Source: Clostridium sp. TW13 (GTDB lineage: Bacteria; Bacillota; Clostridia; Clostridiales; Clostridiaceae). From it: DNA of 64,000 nt. Below, in pieces: positions 17,260 to 25,208 of this stretch. Below the pieces are notes generated by a model that was not told the origin of the DNA, searched no databases, and worked only from the letters and a program-made list of their open reading frames with translations. The DNA is taken from contig NZ_BROD01000001.1 of NCBI RefSeq assembly GCF_024345225.1, forward strand, positions 2,614,362-2,678,361. The letters run 5' to 3'. Made by a program: the position numbers and the translations under genes. Each line of letters begins with the position of its first letter. Position 1 is the stretch's first letter.

Positions 17260-19022
17260 TATTCATCCCCTCTTTCATCTTGAGAATTATTGATTTCTTT
17301 GTATACTTCACAATTTCGAAGTAACTCTTCATTAGTACCCATTCCAACTAATTCTCCATCATCCAATACAATAATTAAATCAGAATTTCTAATTGAAGCT
17401 ACTCTTTGCGCTATAACTATAACAGTCATATCTTCAGTGTATTTTTTAATATCTCTTCTTAATGCTGAATCTGTAGCATAATCTAAAGCACTTGAACTAT
17501 CATCTAAAATTAATATTTCAGGATTCTTTACTAAAGCTCTTGCAATAGTAAGTCTTTGCTTTTGCCCTCCTGAAAGATTAACTCCTCCTTGAGAAATATT
17601 TGTATCATACTTATGTGGCATTTTTTCTATGTACTCTTCAGCTTGGGCTATTTTAGCAGCCTTTCTAATTTGCTCATCAGTAGCATTTTCAAGCCCCCAT
17701 TTAATATTCTCTGCAATTGTACCAGTGAATAACACTGCCTTTTGAGGGACTATACCTATTTTATTTTGAATTTCTTCTCTCCTATAATCTTTAACATCTG
17801 TACCACTAATAAAAATACTTCCTTCATCTACATCATAAAATCTTTGAACCAAATTGACCAAAGTACTTTTACCAGAACCTGTAGAACCAATAATACCAAT
17901 AGTTTGACCTTTGTGTATTCTAAAAGAAATATTGTTTAATGCTCTATCAGTATTTTTATTGTAGCTAAAACTTACATTCTTAAATTCTATAATATTAGCT
18001 TCATTTTTTAGTTGACCATTCTTAATGCTGGCTATTCCTTTACCATCAACTAAATCCTTGTCTACATTTAATACTTCACTAACTCTTTTACCTGATACTG
18101 CTGCTTTGGTAAATGTAATCAATAAATTTGCTACAACTATAAGCGCTGATAAAATCATATTCACATAGTTTATATATGCAATTACCTCTCCTTGAGTCAT
18201 GTTACCTACATTAACTTCAATGCCACCAAACCACATAATAGCAATAATTCCGAAATTTATTATTATTGTTGTTACAGGATTTAATAAAGAAGATATCTTG
18301 CTTACACTTATTGAAATCTTAGAATATTCATTATTAGCCTTTTCAAATCTTTTCCTTTCATCATTCATTTTTGCAAAAGCTCTTATCACTCTTACTCCAG
18401 AAAGATTTTCTCTTACTACAACGGCTATCTTATCTAATTTGCTTTGTACCTCTTTATATTTAGGAATACTTGTTGCCATTATTTTATATATAGCAAATGA
18501 AAACAATGGCACCATTATAAAAAGAACTAAACTTAGCTTTAGATTAATAGTCATAGCCATTATAACTCCACCAATACATAAAAAAGGAACTCTAACAGCA
18601 AGTCTTATTAACATTGCAAACCCAACTTGAAGTTGATTAATGTCACTAATTATTCTATTTATCAATGATGAAGTACCCAATTCATCAATTTGAGCAAAAG
18701 AAAGAGTACCTATCTTTTCCATAGTAGCTTGTCTAAGCTCTGTTCCAAATCCCTGCGATGCTATTGAAGCGCAATTTTGGCACATAAATGCAGATGCTGC
18801 TCCAACTAGTACAATGCATAACATAACTAATCCCATTTGAAAAATATAATGAATATTATTATGTCTTATACCATTATCTATAAGCTTAGCCATAAAAAAT
18901 GGTATTAGAAGTTCAAATATTGCCTCTACCAACTTGAAAGTCGCTCCTATAATAGCCTGCTTTCTATAATTCTTTAAATACTTCAGTAAAACCTTCAAAA
19001 TCATTCCCCCATTCTTACTCAT
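17259..19022 (-). CDS. ABC exporter half-transporter with degenerate ATP site
   Basis: Up to 587 residues, six membrane spans then an ATPase. Walker A is GSTGSGKST and the signature LSGGQ is intact. Walker B reads LILDDSSSALD with Asp in place of the catalytic Glu, and the H-loop reads VIAQRVAS with Gln for His. It therefore supplies the degenerate site of a heterodimer with the downstream gene. The start is uncertain. The ATG at 19022 has no ribosome-binding site and lies within a repeat-like sequence; a TTG at 18998 has GGGGG 7 bp upstream and gives MKVLLKYLKNY, closer to family N termini. Confidence 0.88.
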   Translation of the reverse strand: MSKNGGMILKVLLKYLKNYRKQAIIGATFKLVEAIFELLIPFFMAKLIDNGIRHNNIHYIFQMGLVMLCIVLVGAASAFMCQNCASIASQGFGTELRQATMEKIGTLSFAQIDELGTSSLINRIISDINQLQVGFAMLIRLAVRVPFLCIGGVIMAMTINLKLSLVLFIMVPLFSFAIYKIMATSIPKYKEVQSKLDKIAVVVRENLSGVRVIRAFAKMNDERKRFEKANNEYSKISISVSKISSLLNPVTTIIINFGIIAIMWFGGIEVNVGNMTQGEVIAYINYVNMILSALIVVANLLITFTKAAVSGKRVSEVLNVDKDLVDGKGIASIKNGQLKNEANIIEFKNVSFSYNKNTDRALNNISFRIHKGQTIGIIGSTGSGKSTLVNLVQRFYDVDEGSIFISGTDVKDYRREEIQNKIGIVPQKAVLFTGTIAENIKWGLENATDEQIRKAAKIAQAEEYIEKMPHKYDTNISQGGVNLSGGQKQRLTIARALVKNPEILILDDSSSALDYATDSALRRDIKKYTEDMTVIVIAQRVASIRNSDLIIVLDDGELVGMGTNEELLRNCEVYKEINNSQDERGDE

Positions 19023-19328
19023 CTGAAATTACATAGGCTTATCCGATAGCTAGCATCCGTAACACTCCAACTTTATATGAAACTCCCCTTCCTAAAGTCA
19101 GATGAGTGCTCACAGAGTAAGCGACCATCATCAAATCATAGATTTGAGATGTCTGATTAACCGATTCACACTAAATCATAGATTTAGGTTTTCTGCTTAA
19201 GTTGGAGATAACGGCTGCACGCTCCTGGACGAGGTACCCCTTGAGGGTGTAAGTTCAACTAAGATTCAGATAGGGATACACCCCACCTAAATCAAGTTTC
19301 ACTTGATATGCTAATCTATTTTCAGATG
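19020..19328. repeat. Element A with CATCTGAAA inverted ends
   Basis: CATCTGAAATTACATAGG at 19020 and, inverted, CATCTGAAAATAGATTAG ending at 19328 bracket the hairpin-rich core at 19039-19307. The ends match at about 13 of the first 16 positions if one gap is allowed. This may be a small inverted-repeat mobile element, or a core element lying within another repeat. The left end overlaps the annotated ATG of the ABC gene. Between 19329 and 19476 I see only AT-rich sequence suited to the LysR promoter. Confidence 0.4.
19039..19307 (+). repeat. Structured intergenic element, long copy
   Basis: The long copy of a two-copy family. It shares its ends (TTATCCGATAGCTAGCATCC and ATCAAGTTTCACTTGAT) and core (AACGGCTGCACGCTCCTGG) with the inverted copy at 29768-29896. 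Hairpins include CTCCAACTT/AAGTTGGAG, CAAATC-ATA-GATTTG, CTAAATC-ATA-GATTTAG, ACCC/GGGT near 19239-19250 and ATCAAG/CTTGAT. Relative to the short copy, 125 nt (19074-19198) replace a 4-nt loop, and about 17 nt are added near 19233. Transcribed strand unknown; I use + only to set orientation. No open reading frame explains it. Confidence 0.75.
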
Positions 19329-19476
19329 GCTAATTTAGTTTTTCAATTATTATTAATATTGTAAATGGCCTTAAACTACTGTATCATATTAACATATATA
19401 GTCCCATATTAAAAATATTTAATATATATATAATCCATATAAAAAATGTATAGATTGTACTTAGGAGAATGAATTT

Positions 19477-20358
19477 ATGGATATTAAACAACTAAAGTAT
19501 TTTTTAACCATTGCTGACGAGGAGCAAATAACTTCTGCTGCGAAGAAGCTACATATATCACAGCCACCACTAAGTTATCAATTAAAAAACTTAGAAGAAG
19601 AACTTGGAGTAAAACTCTTAGAACGTGGTAGTCGTAAAATACACTTAACTCCAGCTGGCCGTATATTAAGAAATAGAGCTGAACAAATTATTCAGCTTAC
19701 TGATGCCACTAGCAGAGAGATTATGGATTTGAAGAATGGTTTCCAAGGCACATTAGCTTTAGGTACTGTTTCATCTTCTGGCTACACTCTATTAGATACT
19801 CGCTTAAAGGTTTTTCATAAAACTTATCCTCATATTAATTTCGAACTTTATGAAGGAAACACTTATAAAATTATAGAATATTTAAATTGTGGATTAATTG
19901 AAGTTGGAATCGTTAGAACTCCTTTTAATATGTCAAATTTTGATTATATTACTGCAGAGGAAGAACCTATGATTGCTGTAATGAGAGAAGAACTGGATGC
20001 TTTCAAGAATATTGATACAATTTCTATTGAAGACCTAAAAGAAAAACCACTTATAATATACAAGCGGTTTGAGTCTCTAATAAAAGAGCGATGTAACGCC
20101 CATGGCTTTGAGCCACTATTCTTTTGCAAAAATGAAGATGCTAGAACTACTCTATCTTGGGCAGATGCAGGTTTAGGAATTGGCATAATGCCTAAATCAG
20201 CTTTCAACTCAATGAACAACAGTGATTTAAAATATAAAATAATAGATGATCCTTTACTAAATACTCAAATAGCAGCTATTTATTTAAAGGACAAATATAT
20301 TTCTACAAGTGCTCAGCATTTTTTAGAAGTGTTTGAAAATAGCAAAAAATACTGTTAA
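19477..20358 (+). CDS. LysR-family transcriptional regulator
   Basis: Regulator of 293 residues with an N-terminal winged helix-turn-helix (MDIKQLKYFLTIADEEQITS and AAKKLHISQPPLSYQLKNLE) and a C-terminal type 2 periplasmic-binding-like effector domain (about 90-290). CysL/CidR-like proteins have similar layout. It is divergent from the ABC exporter genes across element A, so exporter control is possible but unproven, and the 450-bp gap is long for a classical LysR divergent pair. TTAGGAG precedes the ATG. Effector unknown. Confidence 0.88.
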   Translation: MDIKQLKYFLTIADEEQITSAAKKLHISQPPLSYQLKNLEEELGVKLLERGSRKIHLTPAGRILRNRAEQIIQLTDATSREIMDLKNGFQGTLALGTVSSSGYTLLDTRLKVFHKTYPHINFELYEGNTYKIIEYLNCGLIEVGIVRTPFNMSNFDYITAEEEPMIAVMREELDAFKNIDTISIEDLKEKPLIIYKRFESLIKERCNAHGFEPLFFCKNEDARTTLSWADAGLGIGIMPKSAFNSMNNSDLKYKIIDDPLLNTQIAAIYLKDKYISTSAQHFLEVFENSKKYC

Positions 20359-20391
20359 TAAAGTTCTTTAGAATTTATTTTAACGAAAATT

Positions 20392-20436
20392 AAAACCATG
20401 CATAATAGAGGCGCCTACTCAATTTCGCATGGTTTT
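20392..20436. terminator. Bidirectional terminator between LysR gene and RNase J gene
   Basis: A 10-bp stem AAAACCATGC/GCATGGTTTT with a 25-nt loop. U-rich tails follow on both strands (TTTTATTTAT on plus, TTTTAATTTT on minus), serving the convergent genes. Confidence 0.8.
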
Positions 20437-20465
20437 ATTTATAATATATTTTGTAGCAACTTAAG

Positions 20466-22130
20466 CTAGATTTCCATTATTATAGGAAAAATGCTAGGTC
20501 TTCTTTGAGTTTTCTCATACACATATCTTTCTATAGATTTTTTAATATTTCTCTTTAATAGGTACCATTGAATTACTTCCTTATCAAGACATTCTTCTAC
20601 TTCATCTCTTACCAACTCTTTTATGTTATTGATGAAGTTTTCTGATTCTCTTACATAAATGAATCCTCTTGTAATTATGTCAGGACCTGCAATAATACTA
20701 TATGAATCCGTTTCTATAGCAACAACTACAGTTATCATACCATCCTTTGCAAGATTTCTTCTGTCTCTAAGAACTATATTGCCAACATCTCCAACTCCAA
20801 TGCCGTCTACAAATACTCCACCAGTTTTTACACTGCCTTCAATTTTAGCTTCATCAGATTTCAATTTAAGCACCTGTCCTGTTTCCATCAAGAATATATT
20901 TTCTTTATCCATACCTAACTTTTGTGCTAAATCTCCATGATGTTTCAAATGTCTATACTCGCCATGTACTGGTAAAAAGTATTTAGGGTTTGCTAAAGTG
21001 TGTATCAACTTCAGTTCCTCTTGATATGCATGCCCAGAAACATGCACTTCTTCAAGATCTTCATATATAACTTCAACACCCATCTTAAATAATTGATTGA
21101 TTACTTTTGAAATCATCTTATCATTACCTGGAATTGGTGATGCAGATATAATAAATAAATCATCAGTCTCAACTTTTATCTTCCTATGGGTAGAAAAAGC
21201 TATCCTTGAAAGTGCTGCCATAGGTTCTCCTTGGCTTCCAGTAGTAATTATGGTTATTCTACTATTATCATATTTATTTATATCATCTACACTTATACTA
21301 TCCTCGGTCGGAATATGAAGATATCCTAAATCCGTTGCTACCTCTGACATATTTTCCATACTTGTTCCACTAAAAGCAACTTTTCTTCCATACATTAATG
21401 AAGCATTGATAATTTGTTGCATCCTATGTATGTTAGAAGCAAAGGTTGCAACTATAACTCTTCCTTTTGCCTTAGAAAATATTCTATTTAAAGTCTCACC
21501 TATAGACTTTTCTGATAAAGAATGTCCTCTTCTTTCTACATTTGTACTATCTGCCATCAATAAGAGAATTCCTTCACTTCCTAAAGCTGATATCCTCTTA
21601 AGATCCATTTTTTTGCCGTCAATAGGAGTATAATCAATTTTAAAGTCTCCTGTATGCAAAATTACACCCACAGGAGTTGTAATAGCTAAACAACATGAAT
21701 CTGCTATACTGTGTGTAGCTCTTATGAATTCTATCTTCATTTGTCCTACATCTATAACATCTCCAACTTCCACTGTTTTCATATCACAATCTTTTAGCAT
21801 TAAATGTCTGCTTAATTTTGTTGAAACAAGTCCTATAGTTAAGGCTGTGCCATACACTGGAACATTTAATTGCTTTAAAATATATGGTAAGCTTCCAATG
21901 TGATCTTCGTGTCCATGAGTTAAAAATATGCCCTTTACCTTGGAAGAATTATCAAGTAAATAAGATATATCTGGAATTATTAGATCTACTCCATACATTT
22001 CCTCATCAGGAAAGGCAACACCACAGTCTATTACTATAATTTCATCTCCATACTCTATGGCAGTTATATTTTTACCTATTTCGCCTAATCCACCTAAAGG
22101 AATAACTTTTACACTATTTTCGTCTTCCAC
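20466..22130 (-). CDS. rnj: Ribonuclease J
   Basis: Metallo-beta-lactamase/beta-CASP ribonuclease of 554 residues with 5'-3' exonuclease and endonuclease roles in mRNA and rRNA processing; cytoplasmic. The metal motif THGHEDHIG is near residue 75, followed by HTGDFK, the beta-CASP motif with HVSGHA, and the C-terminal dimerisation domain. It uses a GTG start: GGAGG stands 8 bp before GTG at 22130, and no in-frame ATG fits. Monocistronic. I cannot tell J1 from J2 by eye. Confidence 0.93.
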   Translation of the reverse strand: MEDENSVKVIPLGGLGEIGKNITAIEYGDEIIVIDCGVAFPDEEMYGVDLIIPDISYLLDNSSKVKGIFLTHGHEDHIGSLPYILKQLNVPVYGTALTIGLVSTKLSRHLMLKDCDMKTVEVGDVIDVGQMKIEFIRATHSIADSCCLAITTPVGVILHTGDFKIDYTPIDGKKMDLKRISALGSEGILLLMADSTNVERRGHSLSEKSIGETLNRIFSKAKGRVIVATFASNIHRMQQIINASLMYGRKVAFSGTSMENMSEVATDLGYLHIPTEDSISVDDINKYDNSRITIITTGSQGEPMAALSRIAFSTHRKIKVETDDLFIISASPIPGNDKMISKVINQLFKMGVEVIYEDLEEVHVSGHAYQEELKLIHTLANPKYFLPVHGEYRHLKHHGDLAQKLGMDKENIFLMETGQVLKLKSDEAKIEGSVKTGGVFVDGIGVGDVGNIVLRDRRNLAKDGMITVVVAIETDSYSIIAGPDIITRGFIYVRESENFINNIKELVRDEVEECLDKEVIQWYLLKRNIKKSIERYVYEKTQRRPSIFPIIMEI

Positions 22131-22220
22131 AAACTCATCCTCCTATATTATTTTTTCTTTAGTTTGTGTTATAGTATAAAATTTAATTCCTGTATTATAA
22201 ACTAATATATGCTTGATATT

Positions 22221-23888
22221 TTATTCAACTGAATATAATCTATTTATAGCACTAAATACTGCTTTAATTGATGCCAACGTAATATTGCTATCAACGCCTA
22301 CACCAAAGGTCTCAACCTGATTATCAGTTCTTTTTATTTTCACATATGATGCAGCCTTTGCTTCTGAACCTTTACCCAACGCATGTTCAGTATAATCTAA
22401 TATAGTTGTGCTAACCAACTTGCTTTCTATAAGTGCCTTCTTTAATGAGTCAATTGGTCCGTTACCTTCTGCTTGTAATGTCAATGTGTCTCCATTATAT
22501 TCTAATTGTAAATCTATCCTTGTGTTATTATCAGAATCTTGTATATCTGAAACTCTGCATTTTACTAGTTCAAATGGTTTCTTTCTATCAAGATACTCTT
22601 CTTTAAATTTATCCATTATTAACTGAGGAACAATCTCTCCAGTTTTTTCAGATATACCTTGAATTATATCTGCAAACTCCTTATGCATAGCTTTTGGTAA
22701 CTTAAATCCAAAGTAATGCTCCATTACAAAAGCTACTCCACCTTTTCCTGATTGGCTGTTTATTCTTACTAAAGCTTCATATTCTCTTCCTAAATCTCTT
22801 GGATCTACAGGTAAATATGGAACTTCCCATATACCTGTTTGTCTTTCTTCATATTTTTTCATTCCCTTATTAATAGCATCTTGATGTGAACCCGAAAAAG
22901 CTGTGAAAACTAATTCGCCTGCATAAGGATGCCTAATATGCACAGGAATCTTGCAACATCTTTCATATACATCTGTAATTTCTACTATGTTTTCTAGGTT
23001 AAGTTCTGGATTTACACCTTGAGAAAACATGTTATATGCAATATTTAAAATATCTACATTTCCTGTTCTTTCACCATTTCCAAATAAGGTTCCTTCTACT
23101 CTATCTGCACCTGCTAACATAGCAAGCTCAGCTGAAGCTACAGCTGTTCCTCTATCATTATGTGGATGCACACTTAAAATAATGCTGTCTCTTTTCTTAA
23201 AATTATTGCTCATCCACTCAATTTGATCTGCATAAACATTTGGAGTGTCCATTTCAACTGTAGATGGTAAATTTATTATAACTTTGTTTTCTGGAGTTGC
23301 ATCCCACTCATCTACCACTGCATTGCACACTTCTAAAGCATATTCTACTTCTGTTCCTGTAAAACTTTCTGGTGAATATTCTAATATTATCTCTCCCTCA
23401 AAATCTTTGACATATTGTTTTACTAATCTTGTTCCTTCAATTGCTATTTGCTTTATGTCTTCTTTACTCATGTTAAATACAACATCTCTTTGTAGTATAG
23501 ATGTAGAATTATAAATGTGAACAATCGCCTTATTTAGCCCCTGTAAGCATTCAAAAGTTCTTGCAATTAAGTGTGGTCTTGCTTGAGTTAAAACTTGAAC
23601 AGTAACATCTTCTGGTATAAGCTCTTCTTCTATTAGCTTTCGCAAGAAATCATATTCAATATGTGAAGCTGAAGGAAAACCTATCTCAATTTCTTTAAAT
23701 CCCAATTTAACAAGTAAATTAAACATATCCAACTTTTCTTCTACAGTCATAGGATTAACTAAAGATTGATTACCATCTCTAAGATCCACACTGCACCAAA
23801 TAGGTGCTTTTTCTATTTCTTTATTTGGCCAAGTCCTTTCCTTAAGTTTAATAGTTTGAAATCTCTTATACTTTTTGTAATTTAACAT
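22221..23888 (-). CDS. leuA: 2-isopropylmalate synthase
   Basis: First committed enzyme of leucine synthesis, condensing acetyl-CoA with 2-oxoisovalerate. The 555 residues comprise an HMGL-like TIM barrel (about 30-310; WCSVDLRDGNQSL and SVHPHNDRGTAVASAE supply metal ligands), a linker, and the C-terminal LeuA allosteric domain (about 425-550). This long form is common in clostridia and actinobacteria. The upstream T-box with inferred specifier CUU supports leucine control. The ribosome-binding site is GGGGG, 9 bp before the ATG. The gene stands alone; no leuB, leuC or leuD is in the window. Confidence 0.93.
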   Translation of the reverse strand: MLNYKKYKRFQTIKLKERTWPNKEIEKAPIWCSVDLRDGNQSLVNPMTVEEKLDMFNLLVKLGFKEIEIGFPSASHIEYDFLRKLIEEELIPEDVTVQVLTQARPHLIARTFECLQGLNKAIVHIYNSTSILQRDVVFNMSKEDIKQIAIEGTRLVKQYVKDFEGEIILEYSPESFTGTEVEYALEVCNAVVDEWDATPENKVIINLPSTVEMDTPNVYADQIEWMSNNFKKRDSIILSVHPHNDRGTAVASAELAMLAGADRVEGTLFGNGERTGNVDILNIAYNMFSQGVNPELNLENIVEITDVYERCCKIPVHIRHPYAGELVFTAFSGSHQDAINKGMKKYEERQTGIWEVPYLPVDPRDLGREYEALVRINSQSGKGGVAFVMEHYFGFKLPKAMHKEFADIIQGISEKTGEIVPQLIMDKFKEEYLDRKKPFELVKCRVSDIQDSDNNTRIDLQLEYNGDTLTLQAEGNGPIDSLKKALIESKLVSTTILDYTEHALGKGSEAKAASYVKIKRTDNQVETFGVGVDSNITLASIKAVFSAINRLYSVE

Positions 23889-23944
23889 TTAAAATAACCC
23901 CCAATTTTTACTTTAAATTTAATAAAGCATCTTAAAAAGATGCT

Positions 23945-24175
23945 AAAAACCGCGTAAAGCACTCCTATTGGAGCGTTTTACGCGGTACCATCCAAACTTT
24001 CTCTTAATTTAAATAACGGTTAAACACCGATAAGACTTTTTATAGTCTTATTTTGCTCCTGAGCAAGTTCAAAAGTTATTGTTTATGGATTTTCACCTCT
24101 CATCCACTCTCTATAAAACACATGGCTTTTTACTACTCTCATTCTTCACAAATGTTATCTTATTTATGCATCTGA
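23945..24175 (-). promoter_or_regulatory. T-box leader of leuA, inferred specifier CUU (Leu)
   Basis: On the minus strand it has GAGAGTAG at the 5' side of the specifier loop, AGAGAGTGG, the T-box TGGATGGTACCGCG, and a long terminator stem CCGCGTAAA.../...TTTACGCGG ending in TTTTT (23945-23985). TGAG/CTCA below and AAAAG/CTTTT above enclose GAA-CTT-G, so the specifier is CTT at 24065-24067, a Leu codon agreeing with the gene. The specifier assignment is a hand fold. Confidence 0.92.
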
Positions 24176-24197
24176 AATTTACATAGGTTTATATGCC
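24169..24197. repeat. CATCTGAAATTTACATAGG repeat-like segment
   Basis: CATCTGAAATTTACATAGG differs by one inserted T from the left end of element A (19020), and both continue into similar TTTAT/CTTAT. It spans the predicted 5' end of the leuA leader. It may be a remnant of the same element, or chance similarity in AT-rich DNA. Confidence 0.3.
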
Positions 24198-24211
24198 TTA
24201 TTATTAAAAGT

Positions 24212-24240
24212 AATATACTATATTCATTATTTTCTGTCAA
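24212..24240 (-). promoter_or_regulatory. Promoter of the leuA T-box transcript
   Basis: A perfect TTGACA -35 (24235-24240), 17-bp spacer and TATATT -10 (24212-24217) on the minus strand. The start near 24205 gives a leader of about 317 nt. Confidence 0.8.
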
Positions 24241-24259
24241 CAGTTAATTAAGGATAATA

Positions 24260-25057
24260 TTATTCTATATGCTTATGATCTCTTATATGATTCATACAAT
24301 AGCAATGAGTCCCACTACACTTGGAGCAATATCTAAACTGCATATCTGGATCATCCTTATCCGTTATTCCACAAACCGTACATCTATGAATTGGCTTATC
24401 AGTTGAAACCTTAACGCTAAACTTCTGCTTTCTTACATATGATTTAGTACGCCCAGTAACCAAGTTAAATAAATCCTTACCAAAGAAAAGTAGGAAACTA
24501 ATAAGTGGAGTTATTACTAAAAGTTTTCCTCCTAGAGAATAAACTGTAATAAACTCATAACCAATAACAAGGCAATCTAATATAGCAAGGTACTTAACCT
24601 TAATTGGTAAAATAAAAAATAATAACAGTTCATAATCAGGATATACGCATGCAAAGGCTAAAAATAAGGCTAAATTAATATATGAACTATCTGCAGGCAT
24701 CCCTGTAATGAAAGATACAATTATAGTTGCTAACATTCCACATAAATAATAAACATTAAATTTAAAACCGCCCCAGTAATTCTCAAGTCCAGCACCAGCT
24801 AAATAATTAAAATACAAAGCAAAAAATAAGAATAATGGATTAAGCGATGAAGGTGGAATAAATATAAATGTTATAAGCCTCCACACCTGACCTTGCATCA
24901 CTTCCTGCGGTATTAATACAAAATTTAATATTCCTAAATTATTAATTCCTGAATACTCCAATAAGTATACAAAAGCATTTATTATTACAATGTAAACCAT
25001 TAAGTTCTTTATGTAAAACCTACCAAACTTTCTCTCGAATCTATCTAATATCTTCAT
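24260..25057 (-). CDS. Rhomboid-fold membrane protein lacking the catalytic Ser, with zinc-ribbon tail
   Basis: Membrane protein of 265 residues with about six hydrophobic segments (about 15-205). QVWRLITFIFIPPS resembles the rhomboid WR-loop region. However, the rhomboid GxSG serine motif is absent (the matching stretch reads GMPADSSYINLA) and no clear catalytic His is seen. This suggests an inactive, Derlin-like member. The cytosolic tail (about 225-265) carries CTVCG, CSKC and CYCMNHIRDH, a likely zinc-binding module. Monocistronic. Function unknown; a protein-binding or quality-control role is only a family-based guess. Confidence 0.75.
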   Translation of the reverse strand: MKILDRFERKFGRFYIKNLMVYIVIINAFVYLLEYSGINNLGILNFVLIPQEVMQGQVWRLITFIFIPPSSLNPLFLFFALYFNYLAGAGLENYWGGFKFNVYYLCGMLATIIVSFITGMPADSSYINLALFLAFACVYPDYELLLFFILPIKVKYLAILDCLVIGYEFITVYSLGGKLLVITPLISFLLFFGKDLFNLVTGRTKSYVRKQKFSVKVSTDKPIHRCTVCGITDKDDPDMQFRYCSKCSGTHCYCMNHIRDHKHIE

Positions 25058-25171
25058 AAATTAACACTCCTTATACGATTATTCATATACTCATTATAAT
25101 AATAACTTAAAACAAAGCAAGCTTTCAACTTACTTTTTGCTTAATTGTAACAATTATTTTTGCTGTATAAA

Positions 25172-25208
25172 AATAAGCTATGTGTCTTTAGTCTACACAT
25201 AGCTTATT
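25172..25208 (-). terminator. Terminator overlapping the stop of the GHKL kinase gene
   Basis: AATAAGCTATGTGT pairs with ACACATAGCTTATT around a 9-nt loop, with a TTTTTAT tail on the minus strand. The kinase stop codon lies within the stem. Confidence 0.85.

Noticed and set aside
19085-19130. tRNA-like look of the GTGCTCAC...GTAAGCGACC stretch inside element A
   Set aside because: No acceptor stem, TPsiC loop or anticodon arm can be drawn; no tRNA gene is supported anywhere in the window.
19250-19280. GTTCAACTAAGAT in element A resembles R/S core elements of group I introns
   Set aside because: No P/Q partners or splice-site arrangement could be found, and the element is intergenic.
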